From CATJXY01 sp964623925 (GTDB taxonomy: Bacteria; Bacillota_I; Bacilli_A; Erysipelotrichales; Erysipelotrichaceae): a stretch of DNA of 17,204 bases. The stretch is taken from the NCBI GenBank assembly GCA_964623925.1, contig CAZUVT010000027.1:1-17204 (forward strand), in the 5' to 3' direction. The notes beneath the pieces are model-generated. The model searched no databases, was not told the origin of the DNA, and saw only the letters and a program-made list of their open reading frames with translations. The translations under genes were made by a program, and so were the position numbers. Below are positions 10,601 through 15,090 of this stretch, piece after piece (within the stretch, counting starts at the first letter, position 1; each line of letters starts with the position of its first letter).

Positions 10601-10682
10601 TTGGAGACTGATGATAGGTTCCATGCTTGGTATGCTCACGGTATTGCTTTCGCGAAAACGTAAAAATGATTTTCAGATTTAA
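1635..10682 (+). CDS. Giant sortase-anchored surface protein with VWA head and isopeptide-type stalk domains
   Basis: This secreted, wall-anchored protein has 3015 residues, probably an adhesin or pilus-tip-like protein. Residues 1-32 form a signal peptide: basic KRNRWHR, then a hydrophobic core, with cleavage predicted after VFA. A VWA domain follows, with metal-site motif DISGS at 140-144, N-T-G-T at 491-494 and the MTDG Asp at 527. Two large insertions lie near 146-384 and 532-680. Residues about 700-1490 match no family I recognise. Residues 1495-1635 and 1683-1872 look like Spy0128/FctA pilin domains with Lys/Glu/Asn triads (1499/1612/1630 and 1687/1815/1869). Six D2/DUF11-like repeats occupy 1878-2860. 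A third Spy0128-like domain, 2861-2965, has K2867, E2930 and N2961. The C-terminus has PP-rich linker, EPNTG (2978-2982), a hydrophobic span and an RKRK tail, a typical sorting signal. The frame is intact throughout. The gene is monocistronic between its own promoter and terminator; no sortase gene is nearby. The ligand is unknown. Confidence 0.92.
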   Translation: MKRNRWHRALAGFLYLCMVVSMFDGLPVPVFAVESSTGSPTSGATRQADPSTMDTYQNVLNFSENTRYAGRLWTDKTVYAYDYDNGDKDWKNNVLNLNKNDDGVNGKVTLDADFLHVYSVLGSSVQINDPAPTDLVLALDISGSMNSPLDNEIEGWVNTVNPKDSATFAQGLGFYRGNADVITYDAASNGSVVTVQQEGYAGYENDTNGIPDAIVSVLPENGKTLGTGSDGSPVVQGQMVSSQVVSYNRYLAFCNKLVDAIKAEHAADDNQITAEEATRITATLQAAVGASGDLAGNSYLAQYLAKTENTQAGAYANIYGAYLTYKNSANGIFGGGSDPWRSYNTDTTVRNAAWPNEDWDNAVKAAAVSVPENPLKNAGNAPNRMYYVIDAANRFIDQYLSLNKKNRISVIVYDSVATVLMPLAHYEKATVNGETQNYLSAEKHHWQCWSSGQWASTVSVTAVPISGYKGDPFGVNLKNNVYSASVTSWSNTGTVIALNAGLDILAHSDDAYGDQTERTPIMVLMTDGAANITLTTGLGTNVTTEASGKQSFNVDWTANVEKTTTAANKNPFNKYDGLVLKDGRTYETLNNTEGFKDKTSAGLTVYGAGYDHMYGSESDADLRYAVVLNTLMSTAYRKTLVEQHYNATKSNQNPAYPDDEADQAEWTEAHIYTIGFGLNYYDENTQGVCKEVLDPASYFNKQHVDEELKKAETDASKKDFAQALEKMYTGYTNWKNNTAGGSHTVSVTKSGIISDDANATGSLTLNFPITQSDLNGKTVTKADIDRNITYNTEYFAAVLGKSADNTLEEVFNQILSKIEGEMFVPVGGSNDLGMSDSITYMDPMGKYMEVKDVKSLVLFGEIFGITKTAVYSYEWNALYMKNSHYNEEKDALPEGWYKGDPTEGDNSGVKVVLNGLPSGCSSAEDAWKKGWIYRVGFKTAAQFVPNLEDVSSLADIDEKQKNTEYTFYRIAKSDEERKKLRMNPAYGTEITSKMPGYNINGAHLQTPGVYTFADMRIWVENTGDYNDSQVENGALQSDANFDEALYINIPVNMLPMRTVTIDRVSKDNVTYTSQTDTFPIRVFYTVGIESSLLTSDGSLNIAAGVSPNYIKNNKTTDISAKENARNISTDMGVVEFFSNWYNPEARYAAYDYSRLNNGDYTFGAPVVSFSPNTENSYYVFEKAFPLYSRAFIYKDNQWKQVSLNETDIDPTNFGGKLIAQDLNISVTSSADADAKIRSALNSKGVTEILDGDIVLLKNDRLTDVTRPATINAANPDPFASSGYYYLPLEYFDLNGEEAETVQYVVVRKGSEFGSAYQTAGITNGDMLCWHDVSGKYPDYRYLSYTDTGDSSRGYNYIGYNDADIFNVDANGNTTTLKTIAELGAEKKAQADKIRNDGEWVVSARPGGLRVGDMTQSVGGKGGQYKSYSNDYINERFQNADVQKLTWGYYENNVSRTANNYYLPTVSTASNIVNENIVINVYLGNNGRLWVPDTTLLLTKLVEPGPSGELPSDDSIAEFDFQVYIRDFVGVREAIRVRYNQTTKTWQQQLHSVDLELDGNRYLQTNDGQKVMVDANGKQVIQIPGNSESIIYVYADDVNTIYTGDLFYVHIAESDQSNVGGSATSFRLYHNLYCEESDGTVKSEDVVVHYYTGVGDKETKVESQAAPENFNGKMDFYAASGMVSLVSKSVYDNTDATKIGSLNGNVFDKPFYLATINPMTKNENANTEVNVESPYSIESTFLTQTLYFGYKHGATAAGDTISGDRLTQSDLYVPASDAAYDDNENPQENTAEVKLESGWGLLFNSIDSGVDYVMVERLKDETIAKGYSFVRVNQVTQSGTVNKQASEYAGYDYYVSGDTGSKEEAAHFINMWSDDKKEKQINGQNIPNNGSALKPGVQEEDVIAYEIQWANNTGKSARVVITDPLDKGVDFVSAGNGGRYFKTQAEANAYLKAQGLKFTVDYGHVVIWDLNNQNDGAKGTITLSVKVNEKASQWWSYSNDGVAKEPADGNTSNDYLVRNRATIRVAENVWNTNTLLNPVGEPEKTETAIERGENSTASHYEDEVVTEVGANANLLLAADGKYKGPLVFDQDKITYEISWRNYENQEAVISISDPLDPNVRFISAEYDPDDVKDHDGETITGLNPNTQQKIVAASDDGDVVSTEEIEGYGDDGTEKRNIIAYDAEDHTVVWNLGNMPAGASGKVTLVVEVLESAVPAGYVDNTAYVQVKNQVQQTKTLRNPTPHQEKTEVAPGDGVMVELGGSITYAVNWTNYKTQPAKVIIMDTLDPGVDFVAADQKGKYYKNGGTLTDENANEIEIPAHTVVWQLEKQPEGAKGTVTLTVKVNEKAKIDYKYNKDADGFESSDEKDYEVLNQARVKVGNDAFVKTQIIENPIPEKKETAISHVTGTEEDDPALTLKSETDNTYTGPLVFVEDEITYTIHWKNGHQEKADVIISDPLDKGVDFVSADNNGTYDSKTHTVNWKLTDQEAGSEGDVQLRVKVNTRATEVGVIDNQAKVKVGNDPFVNTEIMENPTPHEEKTEVNPGEGMQVMTGDEIDYQITWHNYEETESKVVITDKLDPGVDFVSAGVAGIKDELLDSKCVLEMPDPDEETGEDADSDSFKLGDEAPTFAKTLTDQNISMYYFKEAHTVVWVLENRLANSEGFVNLKVCVNEAAEKFWSYDDPSADPSDELNDDRVRNQAAVKVADNPEVKTRIIENPLKPEKKETSVNNTDVSRDLVADENGYVGPEVNVGDTITYQITWMNNASDKNGKPAKAKILIMDKLDPGVDFISASDGGSYNKVSHTVTWNLGEKNAKDRGIVTLTVRVNSKASTPKEVENVATVTVGNKAIQTNKVENPVGTKGNLMVSKTVTGNEGETDRNWTFTVTLSDKSINGEYGDMFFVKGVATFNLKHNESIQSSGLPSDILYTVVEKEANQDGYTTSAVGDTGSIPNGDTAKAEFTNDKNIIPPPTTDYPPANEPNTGDGRDLGYWRLMIGSMLGMLTVLLSRKRKNDFQI
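7257..10214 (+). repeat. Six tandem D2/DUF11-like domain repeats coding for the stalk
   Basis: The core of each repeat reads roughly G-D-x-I-x-Y-x-I-x-W, then D-x-L-D-x-G-V-D-F-V-S-A, H-T-V-x-W-x-L, V-x-L-x-V-x-V and a final N-x-A-x-V-x-V before ENP. Candidate isopeptide Lys, Asp and Asn residues are: repeat 1, 1878/1922/2018; repeat 2, 2043/2112/2220; repeat 3, 2245/2282/2371; repeat 4, 2395/2454/2511; repeat 5, 2537/2574/2697; repeat 6, 2722/2780/2837. The Lys of repeat 1 is the least certain. Odd repeats carry an extra segment rich in W/Y, D and E before the final Asn. Repeats 2, 4 and 6 instead have a leader with a Y-x-G-P motif. These are protein-level repeats with diverged DNA, apart from a near-identical block shared by repeats 1 and 4. 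Confidence 0.85.
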
Positions 10683-10718
10683 TTGGAATTCATAAAAAAT
10701 AAGGATTATATAAAACAG

Positions 10719-10755
10719 AAAGGATCGATGGGAAAACCTGTCGATCTTTTATTTT
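10719..10755 (+). terminator. Rho-independent terminator of the surface protein gene
   Basis: The left arm 10719-10732 (including GGATCGATGGG) pairs with the right arm 10737-10750 (CCTGTCGATCTTTT) around an AAAA loop. There are three G-T wobbles. The T-rich tail follows directly. It sits 37 bases after the stop. Confidence 0.8.
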
Positions 10756-10777
10756 GAATAGTTTAAACGGATTTTTC

Positions 10778-10806
10778 TTTCAATAGGGGTATTTTTTGTG
10801 TATGAT
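10778..10806 (+). promoter_or_regulatory. Weak promoter candidate for the PfkB kinase gene
   Basis: TATGAT at 10801-10806 is a five-of-six -10 box, with TTTCAA at 10778-10783 as a poor -35 at 17-base spacing. The preceding terminator means a promoter is needed in this gap, and this is the best candidate seen. Confidence 0.4.
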
Positions 10807-10844
10807 AAAGAAAAGAAGTTAAGTCAAAGGAAAGGATGGGCATA

Positions 10845-11813
10845 ATGGAAAAGAAAGAATTTGATGTCATTGCCTTAGGTGAATTATTAGTTGATTTTAC
10901 AGAAAATGGACTTTCTGAACAAGGGAATCTATTGATGGAAGTTAATCCTGGCGGAGCTCCCTGCAATGTTTTAAGCATGTTGTCAAAGCTGGGAAGAAAG
11001 ACGGCGTTCATCGGAAAAGTCGGACAGGATAGTTTTGGGGAAGTCTTAAAGAAGGCAGTGCTGGAACAGGGAATTGAGGCATCCCATCTTAAAATGGATC
11101 CGGATGTACACACGACTTTAGCCATTGTATTGAAAAAAGAAGATGGCGATCGCGATTTTGCGTTTTATCGGAAACCGGGTGCTGATATCATGTTGCATGA
11201 GAGTGAAATTGATCCTTCGTTGATAAAAAAGGGGAAGATCTTCCATTTTGGATCTTTATCTTTGAGTGATGAGCCGTGCCGCACTGCAACAAAAAAGGCA
11301 ATTGAAATTGCTAAAAGAGAAAAACTGCTGATTTCATTTGATCCAAACTTACGGGAACCTCTATGGAATACATTAGAAGAAGCTCATGATCAAATTGATT
11401 GGGGACTGCAACAATGTGATTTCCTGAAGATCAGCGATAATGAGATCCAATGGTTTACGAATGAAATAGACTATGATAAGGGAATCGCTAAACTGCAACA
11501 AGATTATCCGAATCTAAAATTAATTGCCTTATCTTTGGGACCGGATGGAAGCAGGATCTATACGAAGGGATTGCGAGTGGAAAGATCAGCTTTCTTGCAG
11601 GAGGCAACCATCGAAACAACCGGGGCAGGAGATACATTCTGTGCCTGTGTGCTGGATCGTATTTTAACATATGGACTGGATATGCCAAAAGAAGTGATGT
11701 TAGAAACTTTGACTAGGGCAAATGCTGCGGCTTCAATCGTCACGACAAGAAAAGGCGCATTGCGGATCATGCCAAGCGAGGAAGAGATCAATCAGTTTTT
11801 ATCAGAGCAGTAG
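10845..11813 (+). CDS. PfkB-family sugar kinase, fructokinase-like
   Basis: This cytoplasmic kinase of 322 residues, a normal length for the family, phosphorylates a sugar with ATP. Near the N-terminus, NPGGAPCNV and GKVGQDSFGE form the first PfkB signature and sugar-binding region. ETTGAGDTF at 257-265 is the second signature, with the anion hole and the catalytic base D263. The NPGGAP(C/A)NV form is typical of fructokinases, so fructose is the likeliest substrate; 2-keto-3-deoxygluconate or another sugar cannot be excluded. I chose the ATG at 10845 because AAGGAAAGG (10827-10835) is well spaced for it. An in-frame ATG at 10836 would add three residues but lies immediately against that site. 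The gene stands alone between terminators with no sugar transporter or glycosidase beside it, so context does not name the substrate. Confidence 0.88.
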   Translation: MEKKEFDVIALGELLVDFTENGLSEQGNLLMEVNPGGAPCNVLSMLSKLGRKTAFIGKVGQDSFGEVLKKAVLEQGIEASHLKMDPDVHTTLAIVLKKEDGDRDFAFYRKPGADIMLHESEIDPSLIKKGKIFHFGSLSLSDEPCRTATKKAIEIAKREKLLISFDPNLREPLWNTLEEAHDQIDWGLQQCDFLKISDNEIQWFTNEIDYDKGIAKLQQDYPNLKLIALSLGPDGSRIYTKGLRVERSAFLQEATIETTGAGDTFCACVLDRILTYGLDMPKEVMLETLTRANAAASIVTTRKGALRIMPSEEEINQFLSEQ

Positions 11814-11871
11814 CAGATTAATTATATTTAATGGTAACTAGATATGAATCGAAGTTTTATAATACATCAAA

Positions 11872-11906
11872 TTAAAAGAGATTGTAATGATGACAATCTC
11901 TTTTTG
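11872..11906. terminator. Bidirectional terminator between convergent genes
   Basis: AAAAGAGATTGT (11874-11885) pairs perfectly with ACAATCTCTTTT (11893-11904) around a seven-base loop. A T-run follows on the plus strand and the A-run at 11874-11877 supplies one on the minus strand. It ends the PfkB kinase on the plus strand and the XRE regulator on the minus strand. Confidence 0.9.
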
Positions 11907-11919
11907 TTACTGATTCTTG

Positions 11920-12444
11920 TTATTTAATATTCCGTTTTTTACAAGTTTCAAGAATAATATTTCTGAAATGATCGTGTTTGAAGTTTTTCTTCACATCACT
12001 CAGGTCGATATAGGCGCCTTCATCTAAATTGGCTAGGATTGCCTCCGTCACAAAGGCTTCAAATACATAATCGCTGTCAAAGGCAGCTTCAATATCGGTA
12101 TTCATGGAGTGGTTGATCCCCTCTATGGCATGACGATAGATCAGATTGTTTCGGCCGAGCAGATCGCCCATTGATTCCAGGCATTTAAGGCCGCTGATGA
12201 TATTGGCAACGGTAATCTTCTTATTATAGGAAGACAGTTTGTCATGACACAATAAAGAATCGATCGTTGTTTCCAAGATCATGGCAAGATCCGGAAGAAG
12301 GGCCGTATCAGGAAGACATTCGCCCCTTTCCCATTTGCTGACAGCTTGGAATGTCACGCCTAAGCGCTCACCCAGATCATTTTGGGTCAATCCTTTGTTT
12401 TTTCTAAATTCGGCAATTTGATTTCCTACTGCTTGATTATTCAT
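11920..12444 (-). CDS. XRE-family transcriptional regulator divergent from the luxE-luxC block
   Basis: The protein has 174 residues. Residues about 5-65 form a Cro/CI-type helix-turn-helix: IAEFRKNKGLTQNDLGERLG, then VTFQAVSKWERGECLPDT and LAMILETTIDSLL. The remaining hundred or so residues are an uncharacterised, probably helical region with acidic patches that could sense a ligand or mediate oligomerisation. The frame is open to an ATG at 12561, but the start at 12444 is preferred because AAGGAGG lies six bases upstream of it and a good promoter lies beyond that. The longer form would translate through the promoter. The gene faces away from the luxE-like gene across a 177-base gap holding both promoters and several symmetric sites, so it probably controls itself and that operon. 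The regulatory target is inference. Confidence 0.85.
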   Translation of the reverse strand: MNNQAVGNQIAEFRKNKGLTQNDLGERLGVTFQAVSKWERGECLPDTALLPDLAMILETTIDSLLCHDKLSSYNKKITVANIISGLKCLESMGDLLGRNNLIYRHAIEGINHSMNTDIEAAFDSDYVFEAFVTEAILANLDEGAYIDLSDVKKNFKHDHFRNIILETCKKRNIK

Positions 12445-12450
12445 CGTATT

Positions 12451-12457
12451 CCTCCTT
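12451..12457 (-). promoter_or_regulatory. Ribosome site that sets the regulator start at 12444
   Basis: On the minus strand this reads AAGGAGG, a full match to the 16S anti-Shine-Dalgarno. It is six bases before the ATG at 12444, ruling in favour of that start over the upstream in-frame ATG at 12561. Confidence 0.85.
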
Positions 12458-12477
12458 TTTGAAGATCTTCTGAGGTT

Positions 12478-12506
12478 ATTATAGTCAAAAAGAAACATTC
12501 TAACAA
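12478..12506 (-). promoter_or_regulatory. Promoter of the XRE regulator
   Basis: Read on the minus strand, TTGTTA (12501-12506) is followed by 17 bases and a perfect TATAAT (12478-12483). The perfect palindrome GAAGATCTTC (12461-12470) lies between this -10 and the ribosome site, placed where an autorepressor could bind. Confidence 0.7.
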
Positions 12507-12573
12507 TAACGCAATATTTGAATATTTTTTGGTAAAATTCAACTGATGACGCTAAGAACAAAAAGAGTGCATC

Positions 12574-12603
12574 TTGAGAATGCTCTTGTTATGATGATAT
12601 AAT
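12574..12603 (+). promoter_or_regulatory. Promoter of the luxE-luxC operon with overlapping inverted repeat
   Basis: TTGAGA (12574-12579), an 18-base spacer and a perfect TATAAT (12598-12603) preceded by TGA give a strong extended -10 promoter. An imperfect inverted repeat, 12565-12587 (GAGTGCAT against ATGCTCTT), covers the -35 box and is a plausible operator for the divergent XRE protein. Confidence 0.7.
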
Positions 12604-12621
12604 GAAAAAAAGGAGAGCAAT

Positions 12622-13737
12622 ATGGATAAAAGATTTCGGCTTATTTGTTGTTCAAAGAAGAAAACAGAGAAAGCGAATAGGCTTTTTATTGAAGCGATAA
12701 AAGAGAATATGCAATTTCATGCAGAGCATTGCGATGCATATCATAGGATTCTGTCAGACAGTTCTTGTCAGATCGATGAGATCCAAACTATGGAAGATCT
12801 ATCCAAGATCCCGCCGCTTCCGACTTTGCTGTATAAGCATGTTCAATTTTTTTCTATGCCGAAAAAGAAACTGATCATCGAAGCAACTTCTTCCGGAACA
12901 AGTGGAAATGCCAGCTGTATTCGTTTTGATTTAAGTGGATTGATAGTCAGCTTCTTAGCTGTTTTCAAACAGGTATTATCGAGAAAGCTGATTTCTTTGA
13001 TTCCCTGTCATTATATCATGCTTGGTTATAAGCCGAATAAGACCAATCGGGCTGTGATTTCAAAAACGGCTTATGCCTCATCTCTGATGACTCCTTCTAT
13101 TAAAAAGACCTTTGCGCTTACAATGAAAAATGGACAATATGAAGCAGATCTGGATACGATCGTGGAAGCTTTGATTCGGGCTGCTCGCTCTCATTTTCCG
13201 ACCCGGATCGTTGGGTTTCCATCCTATGCATTCTTTATGCTGAGAAAAATGGAAGAGATGGGTTTGAAAGTAAAACTGCCAAAAGGAAGCAAGATCCTGT
13301 TAGGCGGCGGATGGAAACAATTTGCCCATGAAGAAGTGGAAAAGCATGTTTTATATGAATTGGCGGAAAGACTTTTGGGAATCAAAGAAGATCAGATCGT
13401 TGAATTTTTCGGAGCAGTCGAACATCCGATTATCTATTGCGACTGTCCGAATCAGCATTTTCATATTCCACTTGGCAGTCACATCATCATCCGCGATCCG
13501 AAAACATTAGAACCTTTGCCGATGGGACAGGTGGGATTGATCAATCTTTTAAGTCCGATGAATAAAGCGACACCTTTGACCAGTATCATGACGGACGATT
13601 TAGGAATTCTTCATGATGGAAAAGAGTGCGGATGTTTAAATTCAGCTCCTTATCTTGAAATATTGGGAAGAGTGGGTGTTCAGGATATCAAGACCTGTGC
13701 TGCCGGTGCAAAAGAAATCTTGGAGGAACGACAATGA
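12622..13737 (+). CDS. LuxE-family fatty acyl-protein synthetase
   Basis: This adenylate-forming enzyme of 371 residues is close to the usual LuxE length. In luminescent bacteria LuxE activates a free fatty acid with ATP to acyl-AMP, captures it on a Cys near its C-terminus, and passes it to LuxC. Visible features are the phosphate-binding loop SSGTSG at 90-95, FFGAVEHP at 262-269 (the adenylate-binding FGxTE-like motif), MTDDLG at 323-328 (the ribose-contact Asp of the superfamily) and EILGR at 346-350. C359 in KTCAAG is placed correctly to be the acylated cysteine. The ATG at 12622 has AAGGAG six bases upstream. The gene overlaps the luxC-like gene by ATGA, so the two are translationally coupled. 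A phenylacetate-CoA-ligase-like role is an alternative, but the LuxC partner argues for LuxE chemistry. Confidence 0.85.
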   Translation: MDKRFRLICCSKKKTEKANRLFIEAIKENMQFHAEHCDAYHRILSDSSCQIDEIQTMEDLSKIPPLPTLLYKHVQFFSMPKKKLIIEATSSGTSGNASCIRFDLSGLIVSFLAVFKQVLSRKLISLIPCHYIMLGYKPNKTNRAVISKTAYASSLMTPSIKKTFALTMKNGQYEADLDTIVEALIRAARSHFPTRIVGFPSYAFFMLRKMEEMGLKVKLPKGSKILLGGGWKQFAHEEVEKHVLYELAERLLGIKEDQIVEFFGAVEHPIIYCDCPNQHFHIPLGSHIIIRDPKTLEPLPMGQVGLINLLSPMNKATPLTSIMTDDLGILHDGKECGCLNSAPYLEILGRVGVQDIKTCAAGAKEILEERQ

Positions 13738-15011
13738 TTCTATTTGATGGGAAATGTTGGGATTCCTATATGCAGGAATCGCTTTTAGATGAATTAGAAA
13801 AGAAGATCAATAGAACAAGGATGAACGGATTTCTTTCCGTTGAAGTTGTTTTAAATGCGGCTGAGAAATTAAAAGATGAATTGATGAGCGGGAAATTGAA
13901 TTTTCTTACAGAAGAACTCGATGAAAAAGAAAAGGGAATGCTGAGTCAATTATATCCGCTTTTGGATAAGGAGAATCTACGCAAGCGAGTAAAGCTGGAA
14001 TTAAACGAGTTGACGCAAATGGAAGAATCATATGAAATGAAGCGGGTTCCGCTTGGAACTTTATTTCATATAGCGGCAGGGAATATGGATGGTCTTCCGG
14101 CTTACAGCGTTTTGGAAGGATTGTTGAGTGGGAATATCAATATCTTAAAACTGCCGTCGATAGATCATTCCTTATCGATTTCGATCTTGCATCATTTGAT
14201 TGAAATTGAGCCGTTATTAAAAGACTATATTTATGTTTTTGATACTCCTTCTTCCGATGCACAGGCAATCTATAAAATGGCCTCGGTTGCGGATGGATTA
14301 GTCGTTTGGGGAGGAGATCAGGCTATTTCAGCGATCCGAAAACAGGCACCGATTGGAATCAAACTGATTGAATGGGGGCATCGTATCAGTTTTGTTTATA
14401 TCAGCGCCAGAAATTTAGAAGAAAGAAAAGAAGACTGGATTGATCTGGCAGAACATTTGGTCTTGACTCGCCAACAGTTATGCAGCAGTGCACAGGTAAT
14501 TTATCTGGATACGGATTCGCAAGAGGAAGCAAAAAACTTTGTTGAAATGCTTTTGCCGATCTTAGATCAGAAATTTGAAAGATCAGGATTAACTATTCAA
14601 GAACAAGGTGAAATGACCTTGCGGAAAACGACCGATCACTTACGGAAAGTGATTTGGGAAAAGGATCCGGATGGGGAGATTTTCTGGGGTAATCATTGTA
14701 GTATTTTATTAGGACAGAACAGACGATTGGAAGGATGCGGTATTCCCAATCAGATCGTTGTCAAATGTCTTCCTAAAGAGGAGTTGCTTGAAACATTAAG
14801 AGAAAAGAAAGGATATTTACAGACAGCAGGATTGATTTGTGAAGAGAAAGATGTTAGCATGTTAAGCGATCTTTTAATCAGGAGCGGCGTGAATCGCATT
14901 ATGAGTGTCAAGCATATGTCTTCTTTGCATGTTTTTGATTCTCATGATGGTGAGTTTTCCTTAAATCGGTATACAAGAATTGTAAAACTGGAAAAGCATC
15001 CAAAGAATTAA
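13734..15011 (+). CDS. LuxC-family acyl reductase
   Basis: The protein has 425 residues and an aldehyde-dehydrogenase-like fold. In the known system LuxC takes the acyl group from LuxE or acyl-CoA onto a cysteine and reduces it with NADPH to a long-chain aldehyde. Visible features are PLGTLFHIAAGNMDGLPAYS at 106-125, SGNINILKLPS at 132-142, the nucleotide-binding VVWGGDQAI at 190-198, and RQQLCSSAQ at 246-254, whose C250 matches the LuxC catalytic cysteine context. Length is slightly below the roughly 480 residues of Vibrio LuxC. Its ribosome site GGAGG (13722-13726) lies inside the end of the luxE-like gene and its start overlaps that gene's stop. No luxD, luxA or luxB is present, so the aldehyde serves something other than light. 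The acyl chain length cannot be read from sequence. Confidence 0.88.
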   Translation: MILFDGKCWDSYMQESLLDELEKKINRTRMNGFLSVEVVLNAAEKLKDELMSGKLNFLTEELDEKEKGMLSQLYPLLDKENLRKRVKLELNELTQMEESYEMKRVPLGTLFHIAAGNMDGLPAYSVLEGLLSGNINILKLPSIDHSLSISILHHLIEIEPLLKDYIYVFDTPSSDAQAIYKMASVADGLVVWGGDQAISAIRKQAPIGIKLIEWGHRISFVYISARNLEERKEDWIDLAEHLVLTRQQLCSSAQVIYLDTDSQEEAKNFVEMLLPILDQKFERSGLTIQEQGEMTLRKTTDHLRKVIWEKDPDGEIFWGNHCSILLGQNRRLEGCGIPNQIVVKCLPKEELLETLREKKGYLQTAGLICEEKDVSMLSDLLIRSGVNRIMSVKHMSSLHVFDSHDGEFSLNRYTRIVKLEKHPKN

Positions 15012-15033
15012 ATCTGTATGTTTTTGTTGAGAC

Positions 15034-15062
15034 TAGATTATTCACATTGAATGTCTTATAAT
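15034..15062 (+). promoter_or_regulatory. Possible internal promoter before the ceramidase-like gene
   Basis: TATAAT at 15057-15062 is perfect, but the hexamer 17 bases upstream (TAGATT, 15034-15039) is poor. No terminator hairpin lies between 15011 and 15091, so the downstream gene could be read both from the luxE promoter and from here. Confidence 0.4.
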
Positions 15063-15090
15063 AAATAAAAAGTTTCATGGAGGAAAAAAT

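Noticed and set aside
12445..12561. 39-residue N-terminal extension of the XRE regulator
   Set aside because: It would cross the regulator's own promoter, and the AAGGAGG site fits the internal ATG at 12444.
12622..15011. Bioluminescence operon
   Set aside because: No luxA, luxB or luxD homologue is present; only the reductase components are.
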